The position numbers and the translations under genes are program-made. The notes under the pieces are model-generated. The model worked only from the letters and a program-made list of their open reading frames with translations. It did not search any database and was not told the DNA's origin. From Phragmites australis (taxonomy: Eukaryota; Streptophyta; Magnoliopsida; Poales; Poaceae), in the NCBI RefSeq assembly GCF_958298935.1, contig NC_084935.1:11652501-11716500 (forward strand): a stretch of 64,000 nucleotides of DNA, given 5' to 3'. How positions within the stretch are numbered: the stretch's first letter is position 1; every line of letters begins with the position of its first letter. Shown here piece by piece: positions 34,030 to 45,260 of this stretch.

Positions 34030-34500
34030 CGGTGTTAGTACTACTATTCTTACCGAATCATCCAGTGAGTACAATTTCAGAAACTAGCCATTGAAACCCA
34101 CTCAAATCCACTGTGAACACCGGACTATCCGGCATACCTTAAAATTCAACACCAGACCTTCCGGTGAGTTATCTTGAGCAATCCAAGCCTTTGCAGCCTC
34201 TCTGTGTCAAATGCTCTAGTGCATTCATCCGGTGTTCATTCCATTCACACCGGACCAACCGGTGAGTTGAACCTTCTCTTCTCTTCCTTGAAAATGCTCT
34301 GATGCAACTATCTTTGTGATTATTGGACTATCCGGTAAGTTGATCTTCATTCTTCAACTGGCTGTAACCTTCTTTGCAGGAAATACTCCGGTGAGTACAA
34401 CTCGTGCACCGGATCATCTGGTGAGGTCATCTTCCTGCGTCTTCGTCTGGAAATGCTCCGATGCTTTAACCTATTTGAACACCGGACCATCTGGTGAGGC
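34030..34500 (+). repeat. Clustered CCGG-centred imperfect palindromes
   Basis: About eight copies of variants of CACCGGACCATCCGGTGAG occur every 60-90 bp (near 34045, 34124, 34150, 34245, 34325, 34388, 34410, 34484). Each is an inverted repeat of CACCGGA/TCCGGTG or half of one. Related TCCGG/CCGGA arrays occur in the LTR at 4971-5929. Confidence 0.6.
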
Positions 34501-35107
34501 AAAACTACCTCTGGGAGGTGGACGTAGGTGGGAGGCGGCAACGCAGGGTGACCAGTAGCGGGCGAGCAATGGTGGGAGGCGGACACAGGTGGCCGACGGT
34601 GGCTGGGAGGCGGGTGGGCATGGGTGGACTTTTCGGCCGCCCACCGAGGGCCCGCTGGCAAAAATTGGCCCACGTCCCTGACCCAACCTGCAATCAGGGC
34701 CCCAACCCATGACCCCGCACGCAAAAATTTGGACATGCCCTCGCCCCAGTCGGGTGTAAAACCTACAGGGACCCGACCCAGCCCGCCCCTTTGTTGGCCC
34801 TAGTGGGGAATTTTCAAGAAGTTAAGCACCAATAGCACTTCACACCCCCACAAAAGCCAAAAAAGAAAAGCATCCCTAAAGTGGCTTATGGCTCTGCAGA
34901 GGGGCTTAAGCTTTTTGAAAGATCCAGCTAAAATGCCCCTTGTTATTTCTCATGTACCTACGAATATCACCATTGAATAGTAAACTCTTTCCTTCCTAAC
35001 AATGGTTAAAATGCCTCTTGTTTGATTGGGTTTATGTTTCTATTTCCTTTTAAGGTGAAACTTTAAACAAATAGGGCATTGATAAACCTATCGTAAGCTA
35101 AGGCCTA
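34501..35107. other. GC-rich then AT-rich intergenic DNA
   Basis: 34501-34800 is GC-rich with GGTGGGAGGCGG and CCCGACCC words reminiscent of DNA-transposon ends in grasses. Overlapping open frames on both strands are composition effects. 34800-35107 shows no feature. Confidence 0.35.
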
Positions 35108-36380
35108 AGGGTGTGTTTGGTTGTAGGCCCCCATATGGCAAGTAAAAATTTGGCCTTGCTGAGCTATTATGGCATGCATTTGGTTAGAGACCAATATTTG
35201 GCAAGGCCCAAGAAAATGGCATTGTATATATTGGTCTGAGCCAAATCTTTGCCATATATGGGGCGAGGGAATCAAGCGCCCAAATTTTGGCTTCGCCGAG
35301 TCTCGTGTGATGCGGTCACCTGCAGCCACCACCGTCTCCTCCCATCCCCATCGACATGGGCGAAGTTTGAGCCAAAATGACCCTGGTGCCACTTCACTAT
35401 GCGTCTAGTAACAATATAAATTCATATGGTCAATATGAGCAAGTTACTAGTAAAGTTTTTTTTCATCTGGTACCATAGCACCACCCTTAGCTTCGCCCCT
35501 GCCCATCGAGAGCAGCGACCTTGCTAGCCAGATCTCGTCGTCTCCCCCATCCTCCCGTGCTCCTTTCTTCGCCTTATGGAGTAGTAATCTTGTGGGATTG
35601 GAGTTGAGGAATAGAGGGGAGAATGTCGAATACCGGACCGAAACAGAGAAGGTTGCATTGAGAAGGGGAACACCGTTCAAATTTTGGCATTGAAGGTTTT
35701 GCAGTAGCGCAAATGCATTCCATGGTCTATTTATTTAGCTTTCTGTCATATGATTTATATTTTTCTTCCTTCCAATTTCAACTTACTAATGTTGCAATGC
35801 CCGGATCCCCTTTCTCCCCTTCCTCTATCAATCAATTTGTTCTAAAGTTGTATCTTCATATTATGTTTGCCAGATGGCTGTGGTTTGGGTTGAACAGCAG
35901 GCATAATTCATGTTTGAGTGGTACATCGAACTAATTAGGGTCAAACCTCCATCTTTCAGTTAAAGAGAGAACATAATCTTTAGTGCGCAAATGCTATAAA
36001 TCCAATTTTGATCTTGTGTCACTCATGTGTCATGACCAAGTGATCGGGAAGTAGTTGTTTGTTTACGTGGCATGTTTGTACCTCATGTCCCAATTATGCG
36101 TCTAAATTATAGATGCACAACTTGGTATTTGTAGGAACTTGTTAACTTGCAATCAGGTGCTAGTATAACCTAGCAATCACTTAGTATTTGGGAACTTCAT
36201 ATTTAGATTGTCACTATTTCTTTTTTATGATGGTGCATAACTCATTAGATCTAGATGGAAAGGTATTGCTCAACAAAATGGTATGCTCACTAAAAATTTG
36301 GCAAGGTAACCATATTCTAACTTGGCAGCAAGCCAAGTAGCACCACATTCAGCTACCAAAATTTGGACGATGTAATTAGA
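35108..36380. mobile_element. Possible Harbinger/Tourist-like element
   Basis: The left edge GGGTGTGTTTGGTTGTAGG is typical of PIF/Harbinger-like elements in grasses. Words AAAATTTGGC, TTGGCAAGG and GGCAAG recur near both edges (35150-35250 and 36290-36370). A clean right terminal repeat was not found, so the limit is uncertain. No transposase seen. Confidence 0.3.
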
Positions 36381-37994
36381 AAAAATGGCGCGGCAACCCT
36401 CTACAAGATGACCCATTGTGATGTTACTCTTGAGGTATTATAATAAATGGTTCATAGGTGATGGTGGATTCAGATTGAATGTTTTATATTATAAGCAAGG
36501 AACCAGTGTTTTGCTGTGCTTTTTTAGCGTAAAAACGATCGTTGTTGTGGTTGCGGCTGGTTTGATATTTTGTTCATCAGCGCACTTGGCGCTGGCAATG
36601 TCCATATGCACCACAATATGTCGACATCAATATAATGTCGCTAAATGTAGCCTTCTACCACGTTTGATTTATCAAGTTATAGAACAACAGGTAGAATAAA
36701 AAATTAATGACAGGACCAACAAACCAGAAGTGGAATTATATAGATCCAATCATAAGTATCAAGTTACAGAACATAAGTAGTGAAAAAGCGTAGTAAATGG
36801 CAGGTGGATAGAATTAGGATAGTACATATTACATCCATGCTTACTGAATATTTAAGGTTTATGATATATAATTACACATAGTAGAACACAATATATATAT
36901 TGTACTTGGATTGTAGGTAACGTAACACCGTTTGGATCCTAGAATAGAGGTAATGTTATGTTAATTATTTGACAATATGTATAAAATTATGGGAAATAGA
37001 CACGTGAAAATATCATGTAATAATTATTAGCGATTTACCCTTAGTAGCATTAGCGAATCAGCCGGTGAGTGGAAGTTAATGGGTGTCCTATTAAAAATAT
37101 TTGATAAATCGCAAATGAGGTTACAGTGTGTATAGAAGAGAAATAAGCCGTGTATAAAATTTTGAAATAGTACTTATACCATTTGTGGAGCTAGCACGGA
37201 TGATAAGAACATGGAACATGTATTTTTTTTTGTTCTGCAGTAGCTTAAAAAAGGCATAGATTCCCGAGTTGTAAATTGTTGTCATTTGTAAATGTCTTCC
37301 ACCCTTTCAAAAGCCACTTGTATTTATGTTTGTTTCTCACACCACAGTCTACTCTCCAAATCTTACCATGATGTTAAAAGTACAAGTGTTTGGCTCTCAA
37401 ATGGAAGGTAGATATTAGCATACTCTACATTAGAAATATGGCGCACCAATTGGTGCACATGATAAACCCCGTTGACAGTAGCGCTTCGAGAGTACTGCTA
37501 CTCTTGCTTCAATTCTAGTAGCCTTCGTTAGATAGAGAAAACATACAATGCAAGCTCCATTGTGGTTGTTGAAATGGCCTATGCCTATCTATATCACTCT
37601 AGCTCACATATCATAGCATAGAATTTCAGTAGTCAGTGTTCAGCTCCATTGAAGAAAATCAGCTTAGGTTGTGCATGTGACATACATATAGATTCTCAGT
37701 GCTTCATGGGCCTAAGTGTGACTATTTATACTTTCTTAATACTCAATATGCTAAGTTACAGGTCAATCCTACAAAATCCAGGACAAGCCTCTAAAACTGT
37801 GTTCTAGAAGTGTAGTGCATTGTTGTTACTTTAGTTTCAATTTAGCCACCTCCTTGTCCCAGCTCAGAGGAAACATTTGGCGTCCAAATGGCACTATCAG
37901 ATTATATCGGAAAACCTGCAACATATCTAGCAAAATGGAACTCCATATTAGTTCATTTTGATATATGTACTAATCAGGATACATATGGCAGATG
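36381..37994. other. Intergenic, no gene seen
   Basis: AT-rich DNA. The open frame at 36418-36699 has no recognised domain. Several microsatellite-like TATATA patches are present, but no transposon ends or RNA gene. Confidence 0.4.
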
Positions 37995-38353
37995 GTGCCA
38001 AGTAGGACGTTATCATTTATTTGGTGAATTTATTCCTAGAGAACCATGCAATCATCGATCCAGTTAGAACCATCGTCTTCAGAGCGGTTTGCCCAAGCCT
38101 TCCTTGATGTTGACCTCTAGCACGCAATCATGCCATGGATTTCCTTACTCAGCTCAACCCCTTCAGGGGCACAACCGTTCTTCGAAAGTATCCTGCAAAG
38201 GGTGTCCTTGGCAGGATCGGCGTGAGGATTTGAGTTCAGGTTTAGGGGTTTGCCCTTCCCTGGTAGATTTTCAAAGTGCCCTTCTTCCATTGAGTGCCAT
38301 ATTCTTTGTTCCACAACATTTACTATGTCAGTTTCAGACTTGTAAAATAGCAA
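37995..38353 (-). pseudogene. DUF1992 (DnaJ subfamily C member 28-type) exon remnant
   Basis: From 38341 on the minus strand: SETDIVNVVEQRIWHSMEEG, then HFENLPGKGKPLNLNSNPHA and ILSKNGCAPEGVELSKEIHG MIAC, then TAG. This is the DUF1992 core of DNAJC28-type proteins (usual form NLPGKGKPL...EWVEL.KEI). Beyond the TAG the same frame continues as family-like RKAWANRSEDDGSNW and, after two more stops, IHQIND. A splice acceptor (TTTTACAAG) precedes the exon. The TAG falls where a conserved Trp is expected. Upstream exons could not be recognised, although a GC-rich frame at about 40.8-41.1 kb might be one. Confidence 0.7.
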
Positions 38354-41300
38354 GAAAGGAACAAATTAGGGAAAAAAATACATCCTTTAACTACCGGAGA
38401 TATCAATGAGTTACAAGCCTGAACATTTGTCCAGTCCTAACTTTAGAAAATTAGCATAAGCATATACCAAGCACTGACAATGAACACAAGAGATCCAAAT
38501 GCATAGTCCACATAATCATTGGCTAGGTTGATTATGATGTTTCTTTATCTATGATAAGAGTAATCAAAATGAGAGAGTGAGAAGTAGGTATTACAAATTT
38601 GTTGGGTGTATGTGCATCAGTTAACTCAGGATATCTCTTCAATAAAACTTAAATTACAACTTCCAGATCAAGGATGCATAAATGGAGCTTGGATATCCTC
38701 ACACTTATGCTATTTTCATGAGTGAGATTGGTAATTGCATCAGCTGCTCTATTGATAACACTGTTAACCACCCTCGAATTTGTAGTATTTTTTCTGCCTT
38801 TTCAATAGATTCACCAGCTGAGGTAGCGCACCAGCATCAGCTATACATTGTTAATGTTCAGTTTGTAACAGCAGGACACCAAGTAAACAACTGCATTTCT
38901 CAAAGTAACTTGACAAAAATGAAACAATTAAGCATCGATGCTCAAAGCACAACTATTCAAGGGCTCCTAAGGGGTGCTAGAGAAGATGAGAGGATTGCCA
39001 CGCCGGGGGATGGAACTTACGTTGGAACCAAAGCGTACACTCTACAACTCTTTACTCATCAAACTGCACAAATACATGCTAACAGAAGTAAATTGAGTTA
39101 CACAAATATTAGAGCTTTACTACGAGGCAACAGCACCCGTAACCACTCTTTCTTCTTCTTTAGATCCACATTGCTAACCTCAACCCAACGAACATAGACA
39201 TCAACGAGTACAAACACAGGCTTGTTCTGAGACAAAAAAAAGTTGTTTCTATACCATAGTTATCCATTTTTATCATGTAAGCGAAATAGTCATATATAAA
39301 TTAGTATTGAAATATTAGTAGCAACCGTTGTACAAACATAGTCATCAATAGGTACGAGGCCAATTAGTGGTAGTAAAAACAGAGTATTAGAAAGGAAAAT
39401 ATTGAATTTACCTATTCATGCATAAGCAAAAGATTAGTTATATAGAGCACATAATTCCTTTATCCTGACACTTTGATGCATAGTGTGCAATGAATCTCAC
39501 CAGGATTTATCTCTACTAAGGTATAAATGCCATTTGCATATAAGCAGTTATAAAACAAATACCGCACGTAAGAAGTTGCTTGCAATGCTGTATAGGATCT
39601 TTAGGGGAAAAAGTTCAATCTTGTTACTCCGAATTATACTAAGATAGATCCTTTACTAATTGCATACACTACTATTGCTATTTGCCATAATCTAGTGAGT
39701 TCCAGTTCACACAAGTCGTAAATAGTGGTCAATATTCCATATCCAAAAAACAACATCTCAATCAAGTAGTTCTGAAAAATCATCACAAATGAACCCATGT
39801 TGGTGAATGCATAGTTCCATTGCAAATATGATTGTCCTCTCTAATTATGAACTTGACCGCTCAAATAGTAGCCTGAATCAATTAGTAAAGTGATTAAGAT
39901 ACGATTTTTGGATGATAATCGTTAGCACCATCAGGCGATGTTCTTATTAAATGGTATGAATCATATTCACACACACTTGAAACGTCGTCGCTAAAGAAGA
40001 ATATATTCCATGATATCAAAGCTGCAGCGAACCTACAATAACATAGGCATTATTTTGTGCACAAGAGCCTTAGTTAGGCCAACTAAATTAATTGGAGATT
40101 AGAAAGAGGGTCAGATCTTCTATGAATTTATAGCCAAAATATATTCTTTAGGCATACCAGAGAGAAAACAACCACGGTAATGTTCATACACAGGCATCAG
40201 TTGAAAAAATTATGCACAACTTACTCATGGTTTGCCATAATATTTGAATTCGAGCCGCCTTCTTTATAGAGCAAAATGCCCAGTGATCCTGTATATGTCA
40301 TTAGGTCTTTTTTAGTTGAAACTGAAAAAGAAATGATTCAAAATGTCACTTGTTGGTACAATAACAATTTATTATTTTTAAAATTTATTTTAGCATTTCG
40401 GGAAACATTTTAAATGCATTAAAACCTAGAACTAAGCATACCACAAAGGAGATGTAACTAATAAAGCCAATATTACAGGACTACTTATAAATTCAAAACT
40501 ATGTCCGAACCTTGTGGAAATCAAGGAATTCATATCTTCGGTTCATCAGTATGTGGCCACATTTGCACACCGAATTGGCAAAAACACTAAAGTGCAAGGA
40601 GGAAAATGCGTGTGGCATGCACCTTGGGTTGCTTGGCCTGGATAAGCAGGTTGAATCCTTTCTGCAACATATACCTCAGATGAGAATCCTTGAAATATTG
40701 CGATTCAAATCAGACCAACAGTGCAGTGGAGATGAAAAGCAATTTTAAGCAAAGATTGTAGAGAGACTGAGAATCCTCAAAATATACCTTAGTGGCACTC
40801 TGCTGCTCCTCTACATGTGCTCGCTGAGCTCGTGGGAAGGCTGGGGAGGCCGCAGCTCAACAACCCGGCATCTGAGCTGAGAGTTAGGAGCAGATGTGTG
40901 ACGCCAGAGTTGAGAGCCTCGCTGGAGATGGTTAACAAAACAACCCGACGTCGGTTGTCGCGGGCGCTCGGTGCCGTGTGCGTCGTGTCGAGCAAGGATG
41001 CGGGAGCAGCGGTACCGTGGACGACCAGGACGCCGTCTAGCGCGCGATGGGATCGGGGGTTAGTGGAGCGCTTGGACGGGGAGAGTAGTGAGGGGAGGCG
41101 CAGTAGCGACGCCATTAGGGGATTGATTGCTTGGATTGGGTGGAGGGAGCGGAAGCAGCAGCCTGGGGGGCGGGGCCGGCAGCGGTGAGTCCATGAGGAG
41201 GGGCGTAAGGCTCGGTCGGCGACCGAAAAGTCATGAAGCTGCGGGAACCGGCTCAAGCTGAAAAAAAACATCTCACAATCTGACACTACATTCATTGGAC

Positions 41301-41354
41301 GGCCTGGCTGCGAGGAAGCATCAGCCAATGTGCCCTACGGACATTAGAATAGAG
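38354..41354. other. Intergenic, possible remains of DUF1992 gene
   Basis: A 171-aa plus-strand frame at 38682-39197 has no recognisable domain and is probably chance. 40512-40748 contains a codon-like stretch on either strand that I could not assign. 40800-41200 is GC-rich with frames on both strands; the minus frame has a Ser/Leu/Arg-rich start (MASLLRLPSLLSPSKRS) like an organelle presequence, which would fit exon 1 of the DUF1992 gene but is unproven. Confidence 0.35.
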
Positions 41355-41759
41355 GTGGCGTTTGGATTGTTGGAAATGTGAGGTGAGTTTGGGAAATGGG
41401 AGGTGGCATGAAACATTTATAATGTTTGGTTTATGAGTTTGGAAGTAGAAAGTGGATTGAGAATGGAATATAAAGATTTTATTTTTCACCATTTGAAACT
41501 TAGGGTAGTGTTGAGAAATAAGCGAGATAGATGTAGAAAACATGTGAAATTATATATTTGTCTTTTTATGTTACTCTTCATTGGTTGTTTCATTATTTTG
41601 AAAGGGTATTTTGATTATTTAAATTTATTTGTCATATTCTTATTCCATAGCAAACCAAACAAAAGAATAGGAATAAAATTTATAACCCTATTCTATACCC
41701 ATCTTATTTTATCCCATCTCATTTTCCTTTCACTTTCCTATACTCCATCCAAACACCAC
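41355..41759. mobile_element. MITE-like element, TIR GTGGYGTTTGGAT
   Basis: The left end GTGGCGTTTGGAT (41355) and right end ATCCAAACACCAC (to 41759) are inverted repeats with one mismatch over 13 bp. The interior is AT-rich and non-coding. The size of 405 bp fits a Tourist-like MITE. No convincing 3-bp target duplication was seen, and a related fragment follows to about 41930. Confidence 0.5.
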
Positions 41760-41949
41760 AGAAAGATTAGCACCAAACCAAAGATTACTAAAGCAACCAA
41801 ACTAAATATCGACATAACTCTTGAATCATAAACCAAACACCATAAATCAGGCTAAAATTTAGCATTGCGCCCGCTTTGGCCATACCAATATTTCGTTAGG
41901 CGGCCTGATACCAAACAGCCCTAAATCCAAACAAACCATACCGAAGCAA

Positions 41950-43330
41950 CTAGACGGGAAGGGAAGAAAAGATCTTATCTAGCCCTAGCGGCGGCCGGCG
42001 AGCGGGCAAGGCGCTTCCTCGCTTGCGGCGGGGCGGCACCAGGCAGCGGGCGCGGGGCCACGAAGCGGACAACCAGCACCGGGAGCTGCCCTAGGTAGTG
42101 GCCGCGGACGGCGTCACGGCAGGCGGCATACTGCAGTCGGGGACGGGCCTCTGGGTCGTGCGGAGCATTAGCCACAGGAGGCGAGTTCCAGGCCCCGACC
42201 GAGCAGTGAGATCTCAGGCTTGAGGGCCAGATCCCCGCAGGTTTGAACTAGACCGACTCCTTGTAATGTAGAGAAGGGTGATTTTGCAGTTTAAAACCTC
42301 TGTTTGAACTAGCAACTTTGCCTTTACATTTTTTTCTACGAAAAATTTACGAACACTTAAAAGTATCTAATACTAATAAAGTACATTTCACGATGAATCT
42401 AATGATATGAAAGTTTTAGTTATTTATAAATCTTCCGTAGAAAATAATATAAGATCAAAATTGCTACAGTAAAAACGGTGACAAGTAAATAAAAACGGAG
42501 GTAGTATTCATGATTTGTCTGTTGATTTGCATACATGTTTTTTAAAGCAATAGAGGTAGTGCTCTACGCACTAATAGTAGCACAGCTCAACAAGAAGGAT
42601 ACTCTGATGGATTTTATTTTAGTCCTGAGAAAATCATTTGCTCATCAGTCAAATCGCAGACTGATTGCTGAGTATGAAAATGAAACTAGAGTGAGTTGAG
42701 GAAGGTGCATGTGTTGAATAGTCCAACTCGGTCAATGGGTCATAATGTTCTTTGATTCCATAGATTATGCTGTAGAATTCGCTGATTCACTTACCCTGAT
42801 AGCTTGATTGTTGTCAATGAAGATATTAGGATGAATTGTGCAATCACTGGGATTCTGAAATTTTGGATTTCGATCGCATTTGGGCAGTCGGCCGAGTAGA
42901 TGCAGTGCGGGAATCCATGGGTCAGGGTCTAGGGGCTTTTAACCTGTGTATGCCAAAGTCTTTTTACTTATCTGTATAACATTTGTGGCTTCACATTTAA
43001 TAGAGAAGTAGTTAGAGTATCACACTAAAGACCTGAGGTGTGTTGTTGCGCCTGATAGGAGCACTGGAATCAATGTATTGTACTAAAGAGATTCTTGACA
43101 TGCCACCTGACCTCAAGCACTACTTTTGCATAAAGCATTTTTCTTTGTTTGTTTCAGGTTTCCATAATTTCGTAGCTTCTATCATGGAAGATGGATAGCT
43201 AGAAATAGAAACTCTCAAGATTCCATAGGGCATTTTAAGATACTGGTTATGATATGCAATAGATTGTGTTTTTCTTAAGTAATTTGCTGACATAATGAAA
43301 AAATAATTGACATTACTTTTCAGCTCTATA
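41950..43330 (+). other. Putative 5' UTR exon and intron of PDRG1-like gene
   Basis: GC-rich DNA at about 41970-42240 ends in CCCCGCAG|GTTTGA, a good 5' splice site. ATTACTTTTCAG at 43323 is a good 3' splice site seven bases before the ATG at 43331. I infer a leader exon to 42240 spliced to 43324. A minus-strand open frame at 42175-41975 is probably a GC-rich shadow. Confidence 0.5.
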
Positions 43331-44434
43331 ATGGATCCCAATATGAAGCAGCTTCAAGAGGCTCTGGTTGACATTGAGATGGATGCAGAGCAAGTTCTTC
43401 TCGCAAGGCATCAGGTCTGTATGTGATTATTGGTTTGCCTTGCTCATATCAGATAAGTCTCAATATTGACCTCATTTAATTTACTGTTCTCTATGATTAT
43501 CAGTTGGTGGAAAATGACAAGGTAAGGAATGCTAACAGGGAGGCCCTGACAGCCCTCCGGAAACAAGCCAGGACAACCAAAACTAGTGTGCCATCTCCCT
43601 TTGAGGTCATAATGAAAGAAATGGAAGGAAGCTCTGGCAAGCAGCTGATAAAGGAGATATGCCCGACTTGTGGAGATCATGACCCCAAAGAACATACCTG
43701 GCTAATGTTTTCTGGATCAGATATTTTTGCTCGTCTTCCATTTCATGTAGCACACACTGCTCTGGATAAAGGTACCTTTTGGATCCTTGGTCCATAAAAA
43801 TCAGTGCATTTGAAATTACTGCTGAAGTAGGTTTGATAGATATATGGACCAAGCCTCCACTGTCGATTTGAAATATAGGAGGATCATGCTTGGGTTGTAA
43901 CTCTTGCATTTTCTTGCAGTTTTTTTTTTCACTCAAACTGTTAAAATGAGTATGTTAAGGCAACTTTGGGGGTAAGAATTCTATGCCGGCACTTTTTTTT
44001 TTCCAACCAGTGCTATATTTTGGCATCCAAAATCTTACAATCATGTGGGCCCTTGAAATGTTTTTCCTTCGTTTTTGAAGATTTCAAAAAAGTTTTGCTG
44101 AAGCTATTGTTTCCCTTTCTGTGCACAAGGAAACTTATGTGTCCTTGTGGTCCAATTATGGATATTTGGCATTTCCTCAAGCAATACAGATGACTTACAA
44201 TTGCTTGTTTCATTTTCTAATGGTGCAGACCAGGAGCGTCTGGATTTCGATACCAAGAAACTGCAAAGCTTTGTCAAGGAGAAATCACTTGTGATTGCTG
44301 AGAAAGGCGCCCTTGCGGGCAGATTTGGCGCTGACACTGTGAAGTCCTTCGTCAGCCTTACGGACAAACCCAAGCCAACATGGGAGGCTGGGGAGCTTGT
44401 GCAGCCCCCTGAAGTGAAGTATCAGATGGGTTGA
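43331..44434 (+). CDS. PDRG1 / prefoldin-like protein
   Basis: Three coding exons: 43331..43414, 43504..43771 and 44229..44434, with GT-AG introns and matching phases, giving 185 aa. It starts MDPNMKQLQEALVDIEMDAE, continues LVENDKVRNANREALTALRK, and ends PPEVKYQMG. The N-terminal and C-terminal heptad-rich helices, separated by a plant-type insert with one CPTC motif, match the plant p53 and DNA damage-regulated protein 1 family, a prefoldin-beta-like subunit. In animals PDRG1 belongs to the R2TP/prefoldin-like co-chaperone complex that assembles polymerases and PIKKs; a similar cytosolic or nuclear role is inferred. The start is chosen by match to the family N-terminus. No lesion seen. Confidence 0.85.
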
Positions 44435-45260
44435 CCTTTCAACTGTTCAACCACAATGGTCCTTGGAATTTCCTGTATAAATGTTAGCTTTTGTGTCAAA
44501 CAAACTCTGGCAAGGTTGTTAGCATTGGCAAGAACGAATTTTTCTTTGGTGTTGGGTTCTTGCATTGTAGATGATCCAGATTTCTGAATTTTGACGTGCT
44601 GTGGGACATTGCGGCACTATCAGTGAGTAGTTCCCGATGGCAAATCCTTGATGACGGACTAGGCAAGGTGTTGTGGGCAGTCTCGAATCTGTAGCAGTCC
44701 TGTTTCAAATTGGAGACAAGAGGCCAGGCCTCAGTGTTCATGTCCATGTCCTGTAAGTCTGATGTCCAACTTATAGGAGAAACAACTACGGCCACATCTG
44801 TGTCTTTCTCCAAGTTGCGAGATCAGGGCAGTATCAGTGAGTAGTAGGCAATGGCGAGTCCCTAAGTGCGCAACTTGAAGGAGCAGCAGGAGCAGCCGAG
44901 CAGGCATGTCCCGAATCCCAAACGTTCTCGTTCGAATGCAGAAATACTTTGACAAATACTTTGAAATTAATCGCCGTAGATTCAAATCATTTCGTATCAC
45001 TGAGTTCATTCCTGCGTTCCAACCAAGCTCTACGGATCCTTCTCATCTTCAATTTAGTAGTCCGTGCCATTTCGACTTCAGTTCAGTGGTGGACGGTTAA
45101 CCACCACGACTTGCCAGAGCGGCCGTGGCGGGAAAAAGGAAGGTCGGCCTCGGCCCTCAGAATAGCATACACGAAAGCTCACGCGCCGCGCGACGTGCGG
45201 AGAGACCACACCAGCGCGCGCGCGCGCAACGCACACCCCAGAGAAGAGAAAACCGCATGC
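44435..45260. other. PDRG1-like 3' UTR and WAT1 gene promoter
   Basis: 44435-44560 should be the 3' UTR of the upstream gene. A weak duplication is visible (ATCAGTGAGTAGT near 44618 and 44833, both followed by GGCAA/GGCGA words). 45100-45260 is GC-rich 5' UTR of the WAT1 gene with a CG-dinucleotide run GCGCGCGCGCGC at about 45214. No other gene seen. Confidence 0.45.

Larger units (their letters stand above)
30421..34500 (+). mobile_element. Gag-only SIRE-like Copia element
   Basis: Parts in order: a probable LTR of about 0.8 kb ending near 31214 (with CCTTGGTGGCTTGGTGGCTC repeated near 30820 and 30860), a TGGTATCAGAG primer site at 31217, a gag remnant (about 31600-33260), a 450-bp tail, a polypurine tract AGGGGGAG at 33717-33724, and a region with repeated CCGGTGAGT words to about 34500. 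No protease, integrase, RT or RNase H lies between gag and the polypurine tract, so the element is non-autonomous by deletion or by design. The 3' LTR is incomplete. Confidence 0.7.

Noticed and set aside
35169..35408. 79-aa ORF near a possible Harbinger end
   Set aside because: No transposase similarity; frame is within repeat words.
38682..39197. 171-aa plus-strand ORF
   Set aside because: No recognisable domain, no codon-like bias, and no splice or promoter context; treated as chance.
40789..41328. 179-aa minus frame as exon 1 of the DUF1992 gene
   Set aside because: A presequence-like start is visible, but no DUF1992 homology, and the frame ends in a stop just before the possible donor. 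Not supported enough to annotate.
41975..42175. 66-aa Arg/Pro-rich minus ORF
   Set aside because: GC-rich region is better explained as the leader exon of the PDRG1-like gene on the plus strand.
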